The notes under the pieces were generated by a model, which was not told the origin of the DNA, searched no databases, and saw nothing but the letters and a program-made list of their open reading frames with translations. Shown piece by piece: positions 35,959 to 44,188 of a stretch of DNA of 64,000 nt. The translations under genes and the position numbers were made by a program. The stretch lies in contig NZ_CP034562.1 of the NCBI RefSeq assembly GCF_003970675.1, positions 4,473,501 to 4,537,500 on the forward strand. Reading direction: 5' to 3'. Source of the DNA: Flammeovirga pectinis. GTDB lineage: Bacteria; Bacteroidota; Bacteroidia; Cytophagales; Flammeovirgaceae. How positions within the stretch are numbered: position 1 is the stretch's first letter; the number at the start of each line of letters is the position of its first letter.

Positions 35959-36711
35959 TTAATCTTCCTCTTCATAATCTGCAAATTCCCAAGGAGAATC
36001 TATGTCTTTTCTGACAGCACTTTGGCCATAGCTTAAAATATGTACATCATTTAAGCTTTTATCTTTTTGTACTAAATCTCCTAAAGTGATTGTTTGTACA
36101 TTATCAATATCAGGGTGTTCTTCACTATGGAATTCCCAATCACCATCATGCGTATGGTAAACCCATAAGATTGGGTTGCCTTGTAAAGTGTATTTTGTTG
36201 TATAGACTTCTAATTCTTTCTCTTCGTAGAATTTAAAATCAGTATTTCTATCTAATAAGGGTTGATTAAATTTCCATTCTTCATCAAATTGCTTGTCCCA
36301 AGGGAAATGTCCCTGCTTATCTGTCCATACTAATTGAAGGGCAGGGAAATTAGGCGTATTATCATAGAAATAGCTGCAATAATCGAGGTAATTGAAGTAA
36401 TTGTCTTTTGCAACTTCCACAAATTGTACAGGGTATTTATTAAGAATATCACTGTAATCTGTAGCAGTAGTATACGTTGTCTTCTTTTGGATATTCTGAC
36501 AAATAGTATTTAAAGCTACTTGCATTACTTCTTTTGATAACCCGAAAATGATTATTTCTGGGTGGTTGTAAGTTTTATATAATCCAATAGTAAAAGCAAA
36601 CGAAGGTAGGTACTCATCTCCATCAATTACACCAAGATGATACCCATGCTCCTTTATATTTTTAGTAATTAATTGCTCTGTTTCTATATCAATAAAATTG
36701 TCGATTTCCAT
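35959..36711 (-). CDS. DUF4262-domain protein, 250 aa
   Basis: Cytoplasmic protein with an N-terminal DUF4262-type domain (about 10-165). Its marks are IKEHGYHLGVIDGDEYLPSF, AFTIGLYKTYNHPEIIIFGL and FPALQLVWTDKQGHFPWD. A second, smaller C-terminal domain follows (about 185-250) with ILWVYHTHDGDWEFHSEEHP and VQTITLGDLVQKDKSLNDVH, similar to short domains found in immunity-like or stand-alone bacterial proteins. The biochemical function is unknown for both parts. It has no operon partner. Confidence 0.8.
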   Translation of the reverse strand: MEIDNFIDIETEQLITKNIKEHGYHLGVIDGDEYLPSFAFTIGLYKTYNHPEIIIFGLSKEVMQVALNTICQNIQKKTTYTTATDYSDILNKYPVQFVEVAKDNYFNYLDYCSYFYDNTPNFPALQLVWTDKQGHFPWDKQFDEEWKFNQPLLDRNTDFKFYEEKELEVYTTKYTLQGNPILWVYHTHDGDWEFHSEEHPDIDNVQTITLGDLVQKDKSLNDVHILSYGQSAVRKDIDSPWEFADYEEED

Positions 36712-36890
36712 TGCGCTATTTTTAGAATGAAATCAAATTTAATAGACTAAACTTATAACATCACCTTATTCCAAATAAAGTTCAGAAGTATTAGCTTATT
36801 GGCTATAAATATAATGATAGCTAAAACCTTTCTATCCAATTAATTAGAAAAGTTTTAGCTATTAGTTTTATTAGCTACACTATTCAATTG

Positions 36891-36926
36891 TGTCAAAATG
36901 ACAAATAAAGTATGCAATTTTGTCAT
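36891..36926. promoter_or_regulatory. Inverted TGTCA/TGACA half-sites, possible operator
   Basis: TGTCAAAATGACA (36891-36903) is a palindrome. A further inverted pair, ATGACAAA (36898-36905) and TTTGTCAT (36919-36926), overlaps it. The right half lies at the -33 position of the promoter at 36944. Confidence 0.45.
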
Positions 36927-36943
36927 AAAAATCTATTTGGATA

Positions 36944-36951
36944 TATTTTTG
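36944..36951 (+). promoter_or_regulatory. Candidate promoter: TTTG and TATTTTTG
   Basis: -7 box TATTTTTG with TTTG at 36919-36922, 21 bp upstream. It lies 46 bp before the ATG at 36998. Confidence 0.55.
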
Positions 36952-36997
36952 TTTAAAAAATAATCATATAGTATTTAAAAATTAAACAAAAAGTAAG

Positions 36998-37264
36998 ATG
37001 AAAATTTATGTCTTTAAGAAAGTAAAAGCAATTATCAAAAGAAACTTAGCTCTAGATGGAGAGTTAAACGGATCTAACTTTACCGAATATGCCCAAATGA
37101 AATATGGGATACGTTCTGGTAGTAATTGTATTTTAGATAACAACAATAACGAAGTTATTGTAGAAGCTACTAAAATCAGCTTTAATGAGTTTTATCTTTA
37201 TTATAAAAGAGCAGATGAATTAACTCAAAATGAGTCAATGGTTATTGAACGTTCATTAAAATAA
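36998..37264 (+). CDS. Small cytoplasmic protein, 88 aa, unknown
   Basis: I recognise no family. It is basic at the N-terminus (MKIYVFKKVKAIIKRN) and has a compact alpha/beta composition, with GSNFTEYAQMKYGIRSGSNC, a single Cys (44), and NNNNEVIVEATKISFNEFYL-YYKRADEL. It has a good promoter, an operator-like set of inverted half-sites, and its own terminator (37283-37318), so it is probably a real and regulated gene. Confidence 0.72.
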   Translation: MKIYVFKKVKAIIKRNLALDGELNGSNFTEYAQMKYGIRSGSNCILDNNNNEVIVEATKISFNEFYLYYKRADELTQNESMVIERSLK

Positions 37265-37282
37265 GAAGTTTATATTTTAATT

Positions 37283-37318
37283 GGGATTTGAACATGAATT
37301 TTTCAAATCCCTTTTTTT
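37283..37318 (+). terminator. Intrinsic terminator
   Basis: GGGATTTGA / TCAAATCCC perfect 9-bp stem followed by TTTTTTT. Confidence 0.88.
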
Positions 37319-37390
37319 ATAGTACGACATTTGAATATTACCTACAAGAAATTTCTTTTTAGAGAAAGTATGTTCAGAAGTATTACCGTA

Positions 37391-38077
37391 TCAACCTTCT
37401 ATTTCTAGTTTAAAATCCATTTCAATTATTGCTTCACTTTCAGATGCAGTACGTATGTGTGCTGCTCTTTTGCACATACTTTTAGAAAGACTTTCGTTTA
37501 TTATATGAACGCCATCACTGTCAGATGTAAAACTATGTGCCATTTCTTTACTGACACCTAATTTTTTGGCTGTTTCTAGTACATCTTGATTTGCACCTAT
37601 AAAAGTAATACTCCATTTTTTCTCTTTAAGTGCATTTATTTTTTTATTAATCTGAGTGATGGTATACTCTTTAGATGCATTTTCTCCACCATCTGTCATG
37701 ATTACTACAACCGGAAATTGAAGAGAATTAGTTGTAGTAGTTTTTAGACTTTTATTCAACTTTTTAATGCCAAAACCAATAGCATCGTGTAGAGCAGTTA
37801 ATCCTCTTGGAGGAAACTCATTGCCTGTAAACTTTTGAACTTTACTTGGTTTCTTCCTAAAAACTACCCATTCAATTTCGTCGTCAAATACCAATAGAGA
37901 AATTGTATATTGTTGTTCTTTATTGTCTTGGTTCAATCTTTTAATGGTAGAAATCTGTTCATTTAAACCATCGATGGTTGCTTTCCAACAACTATCCATA
38001 GAGCCAGACCTGTCAAGGATTAAAAGGTAGTCTGTTGAAATACATGTTTTTGTGATTGTTTCTTTTACTTTTTGCAT
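37391..38077 (-). CDS. Stand-alone VWA-domain protein
   Basis: A single von Willebrand A domain, 228 residues, cytoplasmic (no leader). It has the complete MIDAS: DRSGSM (Asp22, Ser24, Ser26), the Thr region near GLTALHDAIGFGIKKLN, and VVIMTDGGENASKEYT. The closing strand ITFIGANQDVLETAKKLGVS follows. Such VWA proteins usually act as metal-dependent scaffolds with an AAA+ or other partner; none is adjacent. It shares an 84-bp divergent promoter region with the HTH gene at 38162, suggesting common regulation. Confidence 0.88.
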   Translation of the reverse strand: MQKVKETITKTCISTDYLLILDRSGSMDSCWKATIDGLNEQISTIKRLNQDNKEQQYTISLLVFDDEIEWVVFRKKPSKVQKFTGNEFPPRGLTALHDAIGFGIKKLNKSLKTTTTNSLQFPVVVIMTDGGENASKEYTITQINKKINALKEKKWSITFIGANQDVLETAKKLGVSKEMAHSFTSDSDGVHIINESLSKSMCKRAAHIRTASESEAIIEMDFKLEIEG

Positions 38078-38161
38078 CTTACTATCTTTAGTGATAAATT
38101 AATAATTACAATTTTAAACTAGCTTAATGCATTCTATCTGCATTGAGAAAAATAATCTGAT

Positions 38162-38764
38162 ATGCCTGCTAATCTTAATGCATTAATTCGTTATCGAACA
38201 ATAAATAACTGTCTACATTCCAATAATTTAGGGTGCAGTTTAGGACTGTTAATTGAACGTTGTTCTGATGCTTTATCAGATGCAAAAGGGAAAATTACAA
38301 GTATTTCTAAAAGAAGTATTCAAGAAGATATTAGAATTCTTAGAAGTGATATTCTAGGTTTTAACGCACCTATAATTTTTGAGGAAGGGAAATATTTTTA
38401 CGATCCTAGTTCATATAGCATTTATGAATTACCCATTAGTCATAAAAATACTATTATTGGGTTGATCAACCTTTTGATAGAAGAAAAAGAGAATATAAAG
38501 AGCCAACGAGTTGATGTTCTATTAAAGCAACTTAAGGAGATGGTGCAGTTTGAAAAGGAAGAAGAAATGCAGGTGCAAATAAACAGTTCTCAATCCATAC
38601 AAATGCCTCTAGAAAATGAAATTGATATGTTAGAGGAAATTGAAGAGAGACCAATTGAAGTGAATAGAAAACTTAGAAAAAGTAAGAAAGTTCGTGCTAT
38701 GAGCTTCCAATCAATTACAGAGGAGAGTAGTATCTCTTGGGGTGACTTCTTATCAGAATTATAA
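38162..38764 (+). CDS. HTH protein resembling a WYL-regulator N-terminus, without WYL domain
   Basis: A 200-residue protein. The first about 85 residues resemble the DNA-binding N-terminus of Bacteroidota WYL-type regulators: ALIRYRTINNCLHS, LGLLIERCSDALSDAKGKIT, ISKRSIQEDIRILRSDILGF, NAPIIFEEGKYFYDPSSYSI. The usual WYL ligand domain of about 200 residues is absent. Instead the chain continues with a helical region (HKNTIIGLINLLIEEKENIK, LLKQLKEMVQFEKEEEMQVQ) and a charged, apparently disordered tail ending in SISWGDFLSEL. It is not a frameshifted remnant: the reading frame is intact to a normal stop. It is divergent from the VWA gene. Confidence 0.8.
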   Translation: MPANLNALIRYRTINNCLHSNNLGCSLGLLIERCSDALSDAKGKITSISKRSIQEDIRILRSDILGFNAPIIFEEGKYFYDPSSYSIYELPISHKNTIIGLINLLIEEKENIKSQRVDVLLKQLKEMVQFEKEEEMQVQINSSQSIQMPLENEIDMLEEIEERPIEVNRKLRKSKKVRAMSFQSITEESSISWGDFLSEL

Positions 38765-38791
38765 AAAAAGAACATTTCTGTATATATATAA

Positions 38792-38831
38792 AAATCCTGT
38801 CAATAAGCTTTGTGGCTTACTGACAGGATTT
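38792..38831. terminator. Terminator of HdeD copy 1
   Basis: AAATCCTGTCA / TGACAGGATTT stem with an inner TAAGC/GCTTA pairing. It also faces the convergent gene ending at 38764. Confidence 0.88.
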
Positions 38832-38854
38832 AGGAGTTTAATCTTCTTAAAAAC

Positions 38855-39427
38855 TTAGTTTTTTGAAGCTGACTCTTTTTTTAATTTTTTCAATTTTACT
38901 GACACAATAATCTCAGAAACACCTGTGTTGATTAATGCGAAACTTGCAATAAATGCAGTAGTCATACCTGCTAGAGCAATATTAGAAAGCAAAGAGAATC
39001 CTAAAAGAACACCAACAATGCCAGAGAATAATATCCAACCCCAGTTGCTAGAGTGGTCTTTGTATTCAATTGCTTTACCAATTGAGTTAAAACCTTGTAG
39101 CATTACATAGAAACCTAAATAAAGAGGTAAAGTTGTTATAGAAAGTGCTGGATTAGCAATTAAAATTGCACCTAAAACTGCAGTAAAAATACCACCAACT
39201 AAAGACCAACCCCAACCAATCATATTTTTTCTATTAACAATGGCCATAATAACTTGAAGTGTACCGACCATTAAAAATGTAATACTAAATATATACGATA
39301 ATGATACTAATGTAACCAATGGGTGCATTGCTGACCAAATGCCTAAACCAACAAATAATAAACCAGAGATTAAAGGAAGGTACCAATGCTTAATATCAAA
39401 TTTGATTTCGCCGAATAAATTGTTCAT
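38855..39427 (-). CDS. HdeD-family membrane protein (DUF308), copy 1
   Basis: Integral membrane protein of 190 residues with about six TM helices: YLPLISGLLFVGLGIWSAMH, TLVSLSYIFSITFLMVGTLQ, WGWSLVGGIFTAVLGAILIA, SITTLPLYLGFYVMLQGFNS, WGWILFSGIVGVLLGFSLLS and GMTTAFIASFALINTGVSEI. The paired repeats match HdeD/DUF308 proteins, named for acid resistance in enterobacteria; the role here is unknown. This is the most diverged of the three tandem copies (ISITFLM, ending KKESASKN). It has its own terminator and shared upstream DNA. Confidence 0.88.
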   Translation of the reverse strand: MNNLFGEIKFDIKHWYLPLISGLLFVGLGIWSAMHPLVTLVSLSYIFSITFLMVGTLQVIMAIVNRKNMIGWGWSLVGGIFTAVLGAILIANPALSITTLPLYLGFYVMLQGFNSIGKAIEYKDHSSNWGWILFSGIVGVLLGFSLLSNIALAGMTTAFIASFALINTGVSEIIVSVKLKKLKKESASKN

Positions 39428-39763
39428 GATGATGATTTTTTAAAATGTTAAAGTGTAAGTTCTCATTACTTGAGAGACATCTATATTAACGGAAGTTTTA
39501 GGGGGTAGTATTTGTAGATTATGATTAATATATAGCAGATATTAATTTCTTTCTAAAGTCTACTAAAAATTGTTACTGATGGAATAACATGTTTACTATT
39601 AGTTAATTGCAATCTGTAATTGTGCGTTTTATAGACCAAAGGAGAGCATTCTATAAAGCATCTATTTTGTGGTGAATTGATTTAGTGGGTAGAAGAGAAC
39701 TTTAGGTATATACACTATATATTACTCATCTAGCATATGAGCATTAAAAATTGTATAACAAAA

Positions 39764-39803
39764 AAATCCTGTCAATAAGCTTATTAGCCTACTGACAGGA
39801 TTT
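39764..39803 (-). terminator. Terminator of HdeD copy 2
   Basis: Same AAATCCTGTCA / TGACAGGATTT stem as in copy 1, followed by a T-run on the minus strand. Confidence 0.88.
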
Positions 39804-39826
39804 AGGAGTTTAATCTTCTTAAAAAC

Positions 39827-40399
39827 TTAGTTTTTTAAATCAAACTCGTTTTTTAATTTTTTTAATTTTGCAGACACAAAGAATTCAGAGATACCTGTGT
39901 TGATTAATGCGAAACTTGCAATGAATGCAGCAGTCATACCTGCTAAAGCAACATTAGAAAGTAAACAGAAACCTAATAAAATACCTACAATACCAGAGAA
40001 TAAAATCCAACCCCAATTGCTAGAGTGGTCTTTGTAATCAATTGCTTTACCAACAGAGCTAAACCCTTGGAACATTACATAGAAACCTAAGTAAAGTGGT
40101 AAAGTTGTAACAGAAAGTACAGGGTTTGCAACTAAAATTGCACCTAAAGCAGCAGTAAAAATACCACCAACTAATGCCCAACCCCAACCGATAGTTGTTT
40201 TTCTATTTACGATAGCCATAATAACTTGAAGTGTTCCGACTATTAGAAAAGTAAAACTAAATATATATGATAACGATACTAGTGTAACCAATGGATGCAT
40301 TGCCGACCAAATGCCTAAACCAACAAATAATAAACCAGAGATTAAAGGAAGGTACCAATGCTTAATATCAAATTTGATTTCGCCGAATAAATTGTTCAT
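39827..40399 (-). CDS. HdeD-family membrane protein (DUF308), copy 2
   Basis: Second tandem paralogue, also 190 residues with the same six-helix layout. The first about 48 residues are identical in all three copies (MNNLFGEIKFDIKHWYLPLI onward). Copies 2 and 3 share the C-terminus (AKLKKLKNEFDLKN) and the Cys in LLGFCLLSN that copy 1 lacks, so they are the most recent duplicates. Differences from copy 3 are few (for example KTTIGWGWALV against KNMIGWGWSLA). Preserved reading frame, promoter region and terminator indicate an active gene. Confidence 0.88.
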   Translation of the reverse strand: MNNLFGEIKFDIKHWYLPLISGLLFVGLGIWSAMHPLVTLVSLSYIFSFTFLIVGTLQVIMAIVNRKTTIGWGWALVGGIFTAALGAILVANPVLSVTTLPLYLGFYVMFQGFSSVGKAIDYKDHSSNWGWILFSGIVGILLGFCLLSNVALAGMTAAFIASFALINTGISEFFVSAKLKKLKNEFDLKN

Positions 40400-40736
40400 G
40401 ATGATGATTTTTTAAAAGTGTTAAAGTGTAAGTTCTCATTACTTGAGAGACATCTATATTAACGGAAGTTTTAGGGGGTAGTATTTGTAGATTATGATTA
40501 ATATATAGCAGATATTAATTTCTTTCTAAATTCTACAGAAAACAGTTGCTGATAGAATAAAATATTTACTATTAATTATTTGCTACCTCTAATTGTGCGT
40601 TTGATAGACCAAAGGAGACAATTATTTAAAGCATCTATTTTGAGAGGTAATCATAAAGAGCTAGAAGAAATTTTTAGGTATATACACTATATATTACTCA
40701 TCATAACATATGAGCATTAAAAATTGTATAACAAAA

Positions 40737-40776
40737 AAATCCTGTCAATAAGCTTATTAGCCTACTGACAGGATTT
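40737..40776 (-). terminator. Terminator of HdeD copy 3
   Basis: Third copy of the AAATCCTGTCA / TGACAGGATTT hairpin, T-run on the minus strand. Confidence 0.88.
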
Positions 40777-40799
40777 AGGAGTTTAATCTTCTTAAAAAC

Positions 40800-41372
40800 T
40801 TAGTTTTTTAAATCAAACTCGTTTTTTAATTTTTTCAATTTTGCAGACACAAAGAATTCAGAGATACCTGTGTTGATTAATGCGAAACTTGCAATGAATG
40901 CAGCAGTCAAACCTGCTAAAGCAATATTAGAAAGTAAACAGAAACCTAATAAAATACCTACAATACCAGAGAATAAAATCCAACCCCAATTGCTAGAATG
41001 GTCTTTGTATTCAATTGCTTTACCAACAGAATTAAATCCTTGGAACATTACATAGAAACCTAAGTAAAGTGGTAAAGTTGTAACAGAAAGTGCAGGGTTT
41101 GCAACTAAAATAGCACCTAAAGCAGCAGTAAAAATACCACCAGCTAATGACCAACCCCAACCAATCATATTTTTTCTATTTACGATAGCCATAATAACTT
41201 GAAGTGTTCCGACTATTAGAAAAGTAAAGCTAAATATATACGATAATGATACTAATGTAACCAATGGATGCATTGCCGACCAAATGCCTAAACCAACAAA
41301 TAATAAACCAGAGATTAAAGGAAGGTACCAATGCTTAATATCAAATTTGATTTCGCCGAATAAATTGTTCAT
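40800..41372 (-). CDS. HdeD-family membrane protein (DUF308), copy 3
   Basis: Third tandem copy, 190 residues. It combines the copy-1-like segment KNMIGWGWSL with the copy-2-like C-terminus NEFDLKN. This mosaic pattern fits unequal crossing-over or gene conversion among the copies. It has the same six TM helices and the same 5' flank; homology upstream extends to about 41486. It is the farthest upstream copy on the minus strand and is divergent from the efflux operon. Confidence 0.88.
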   Translation of the reverse strand: MNNLFGEIKFDIKHWYLPLISGLLFVGLGIWSAMHPLVTLVSLSYIFSFTFLIVGTLQVIMAIVNRKNMIGWGWSLAGGIFTAALGAILVANPALSVTTLPLYLGFYVMFQGFNSVGKAIEYKDHSSNWGWILFSGIVGILLGFCLLSNIALAGLTAAFIASFALINTGISEFFVSAKLKKLKNEFDLKN

Positions 41373-41768
41373 AATGATGATTTTTTAAAAGTGTTAAAAG
41401 TGTAAGTTCTCATTACTTGAGAGACATCTATATTAACGCCATCTTTAAGATTAGTATTTGTAGATTATGATTAATATATATCAGATTATTATAAATAATG
41501 ATTTTGTGAGAAAATCGTAGAATATCTTTAGCTTTGTGCTTTTAAACTAGACTCAAGTTACTTTTAGTGGTTCTGTAACTATTATCACATAGGCTCTCAA
41601 TTAAGAAATATACATTTGTACTATCATCAAACTTTAAATTAAATATAATTACATAATACTATGCTCTGCATCAACTCGATGACCAAACTCGATTGCCCTT
41701 ATTTCTGAGGTATCACATCTATTACATATTAAAAGTATAATTACATTCATTCGCTTATCATATTCTAA
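41373..41768. other. Divergent intergenic region before efflux operon
   Basis: The left 115 bp is repeat flank of HdeD copy 3. The right part holds a TACATTTG box at 41611 and a leader of about 150 nt before the TolC gene. No gene seen. Confidence 0.5.
41611..41618 (+). promoter_or_regulatory. Candidate -7 box TACATTTG of efflux operon
   Basis: Matches TAnnTTTG, about 150 bp upstream of the TolC-family start, leaving a long leader. Confidence 0.5.
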
Positions 41769-43082
41769 ATGAAAAAGAATAGTATTCTAACAGTACTTTT
41801 TGTAGTGTTAGCCTTACATAGTTTTGCCCAAGAGAAACTGCTCTCTATGGACGAAGCGTTACAATTAGCTGTATCTCAGAATAGAGATATAGAACTTAAA
41901 GAAGTAGAAGTTAAATCTGCTTTGATGGATTATAAAAAGACAAACAAAGTCTTTTTACCTAAAATAACTCTTTCAGAAACGGGAGTAAGTACAAATAACC
42001 CACTGAATAGTTTTGGTATTTTATTACAACAAGAAAGAGTTACTGCTGCAGATTTTAATCCAGATAGATTAAATAATCCAGACGATATCTCTAATTGGAA
42101 TACTAGAGGAGCTATAGAAATGCCTTTATTCAATTTAGATGGTATTTATGGCAGAAAGGCTTCTAAAGAGGTGTATAATGCCAAAATTCAAGAGGCAAAA
42201 AGATTGCAAGAGTTTATTCTTTTCGAGGTAAAGCAACATTATTATATGTTGTCGCTAGCAAAAGACCAACAAATTGTTTTAGAGGAAGCTATTGCTACGG
42301 TAGAAGAGGCTATGAAGGTGGTGGAGAATAACAAAGCAAATGGCTATGCAAAACAGTCTGATGTATTACAAGTGAAAGTGAGAAAGTTAGATCTTCAGTC
42401 TAAGTTAGAAGAAGCCAAAGATGGTGTAGCTACTGTGAATGATTATCTAGTTTTTTTACTTCGTTTACCTGAAAATACAACCATAGAAATTGAAGATAAA
42501 TTAACGACAATAACTACAGATGTTGCTAAAATAGAACAAGAACATGTATCTCTAGTACGCGCTGATTTAATGGCAATGAATTTTGCTGTAGAAGCACAGA
42601 AAAATATGTGGAAAATGAATAAATCAAAATTTGCACCACGTATAAATGCTTTTGGTCAGTACGATTTTAACGATCAACACATTTTTGGTACAACGGCACA
42701 AAGTTACCTTGTTGGGGTTTCTTTAAGTTGGACAATCTATGATGGCGGTAACCAGATAGCCACATCTCAACAAGCAAAATTAAATTGGGAGAAGGCGACG
42801 TTAAATTTAGAAAAGGAAAAATCTAAAGCAGACATTGAACTGAGAAAATCGCAACGTAAAGTTGTTACTGCCAAAACAAGAATAGAGATGGCAGAAATGG
42901 CGAAAGAAGAAGCACAAGAAAGCTACAGAATACTGTCGGATCGTTACAGTGTAGGTTTAGAAAAAACACTTGATCTATTAGCTGCCGAGACAGTAAAATC
43001 AGAAAAGGAATTGGCTTATTTAAATGCTGTATTTACTTACAACATGGCTATTTTCCACTTAGACTTACTTGTACAAGAATAA
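41769..43082 (+). CDS. TolC-family outer-membrane efflux protein
   Basis: Outer-membrane channel of a tripartite pump, 437 residues. After the signal peptide (LTVLFVVLALHSFAQ) come two repeats of the TolC helical hairpin: LLSMDEALQLAVSQNRDIEL, the paired long helices with YHARLQE-like heptads, and the second-half LNLEKEKSKADIELRKSQRK-type helix. GVSLSWTIYDGG (about 319-330) is the typical second-strand motif. It is the first gene of an operon with MFP (14 bp) and RND (6 bp) partners. Confidence 0.92.
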   Translation: MKKNSILTVLFVVLALHSFAQEKLLSMDEALQLAVSQNRDIELKEVEVKSALMDYKKTNKVFLPKITLSETGVSTNNPLNSFGILLQQERVTAADFNPDRLNNPDDISNWNTRGAIEMPLFNLDGIYGRKASKEVYNAKIQEAKRLQEFILFEVKQHYYMLSLAKDQQIVLEEAIATVEEAMKVVENNKANGYAKQSDVLQVKVRKLDLQSKLEEAKDGVATVNDYLVFLLRLPENTTIEIEDKLTTITTDVAKIEQEHVSLVRADLMAMNFAVEAQKNMWKMNKSKFAPRINAFGQYDFNDQHIFGTTAQSYLVGVSLSWTIYDGGNQIATSQQAKLNWEKATLNLEKEKSKADIELRKSQRKVVTAKTRIEMAEMAKEEAQESYRILSDRYSVGLEKTLDLLAAETVKSEKELAYLNAVFTYNMAIFHLDLLVQE

Positions 43083-43096
43083 ACAACACGCAAACA

Positions 43097-44182
43097 ATGA
43101 AAAATCAAAGATATACTATAGCCGCATTTGTTTTCCTTTTATCCTTAGGGGTATTTACTTCATGTGGGAATTCTAATGAGCAAAAAGTGACTACAGTAGT
43201 TACTCCAATAGTAGTAACTACTTACACCGTAACAAACAAGGCAATTGCTACAGAAAACTCTTATGCAGCCGAAATTAAAAGCGAAAAAATTACCCAGTTA
43301 AGTACAAAATTGATGGGTAGAATTTACAACTTCAATTTTGAAGCAGGAGATCTAGTACCTAAGGGCAAGGTGATTGCAAGAATAGAAAGTGCAGGTATTC
43401 AATCCTCAAAAGCAAGAATACATGCACAAGTAGAAATGGCAGAAATTGGCCTTAAGAATGCTGAGAAAGATTTTGATAGAATTACCAAGTTACATCAATT
43501 AGAAAGTGCTACAGATAAAGAATTAGATGATATTACCACTCATTTTTTATCTGCAAAAGCACAATTAATCTCGGCAAAAAAAGCAGAAGATGAGGTAAAC
43601 GCCAACTTATCATATACTTTAATAAAAGCACCATACAATGGGGTTATTACTAAAAAGTACATGACGGGTGGCGATATGGCAACACCAGGAATGCCTATTG
43701 TTGAGTTTGCATCTAGTGCATCGTTTAAAGCAATAGCTACTATTCCATCAGCCAAAATAAATCAATTTAAAAAAGGAGAAACAGCACACTTTATTGTAGA
43801 TGCAAATGGTAAAACATATACAGGGAAGGTAAAAAGAATTGTGCCGTCTGGAAGTTTTAATGGCGGACAGTTTAAGGTGGAATTTACTTTAGACTCTCAG
43901 AAAGGACTAAATAATGGGTTATATGCTAAGGTAACTACTGCCCAAGAAGTGACAGAAAAAATAGTAGTACCAGCAGAAAGTATCTATGTAAAAGGACAAC
44001 TTACAGGAGTGTTTTTAGTAAACATGCAAAAAGAAGCATCTTTAACTTGGGTAAGAGTAGGAAAAAAATACGATGATAAAATAGAAGTTTTATCAGGAAT
44101 TCAGTCAGATGATATTGTAATTACGCCTTTGCCTGTATCTCTTTATGACGGCCAACCAGTAAAGTATTCATCTCAAAAATAA
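43097..44182 (+). CDS. RND efflux periplasmic adaptor (MFP), lipoprotein
   Basis: Membrane-fusion protein, 361 residues, anchored by a lipobox (LLSLGVFTSC, Cys23). It shows the split lipoyl domain (GRIYNFNFEAGDLVPKGKVI, then LIKAPYNGVITKKYMTGGDM) with a helical hairpin between (about 105-165). The beta-barrel (FKAIATIPSAKINQFKKGET) and membrane-proximal domain (VPAESIYVKGQLTGVFLV) follow. It links the TolC channel and the RND pump encoded on either side. Substrate cannot be read from the adaptor. Confidence 0.92.
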   Translation: MKNQRYTIAAFVFLLSLGVFTSCGNSNEQKVTTVVTPIVVTTYTVTNKAIATENSYAAEIKSEKITQLSTKLMGRIYNFNFEAGDLVPKGKVIARIESAGIQSSKARIHAQVEMAEIGLKNAEKDFDRITKLHQLESATDKELDDITTHFLSAKAQLISAKKAEDEVNANLSYTLIKAPYNGVITKKYMTGGDMATPGMPIVEFASSASFKAIATIPSAKINQFKKGETAHFIVDANGKTYTGKVKRIVPSGSFNGGQFKVEFTLDSQKGLNNGLYAKVTTAQEVTEKIVVPAESIYVKGQLTGVFLVNMQKEASLTWVRVGKKYDDKIEVLSGIQSDDIVITPLPVSLYDGQPVKYSSQK

Positions 44183-44188
44183 TTTGTC

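Larger units (their letters stand above)
38780..41486 (-). repeat. Tandem triplication of an HdeD-like gene unit (about 973 bp)
   Basis: Three copies of gene plus flanks. Starts at 39427, 40399 and 41372 are spaced 972 and 973 bp. Each unit has the same terminator hairpin, a near-identical upstream stretch (GTTCTCATTACTTGAGAGAC…) and a conserved CATATGAGCATTAAAAATTG segment. The first copy's downstream side and the third copy's far upstream side diverge, setting the edges. Confidence 0.9.

Noticed and set aside
39500-39515. TAGGGGGTAG near HdeD copies 1-2 (also near 40475) resembling the fucosidase repeats
   Set aside because: It points away from the HdeD genes, lies in duplicated flank DNA and has no direct repeat. 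I do not link it to the hybrid sensor.
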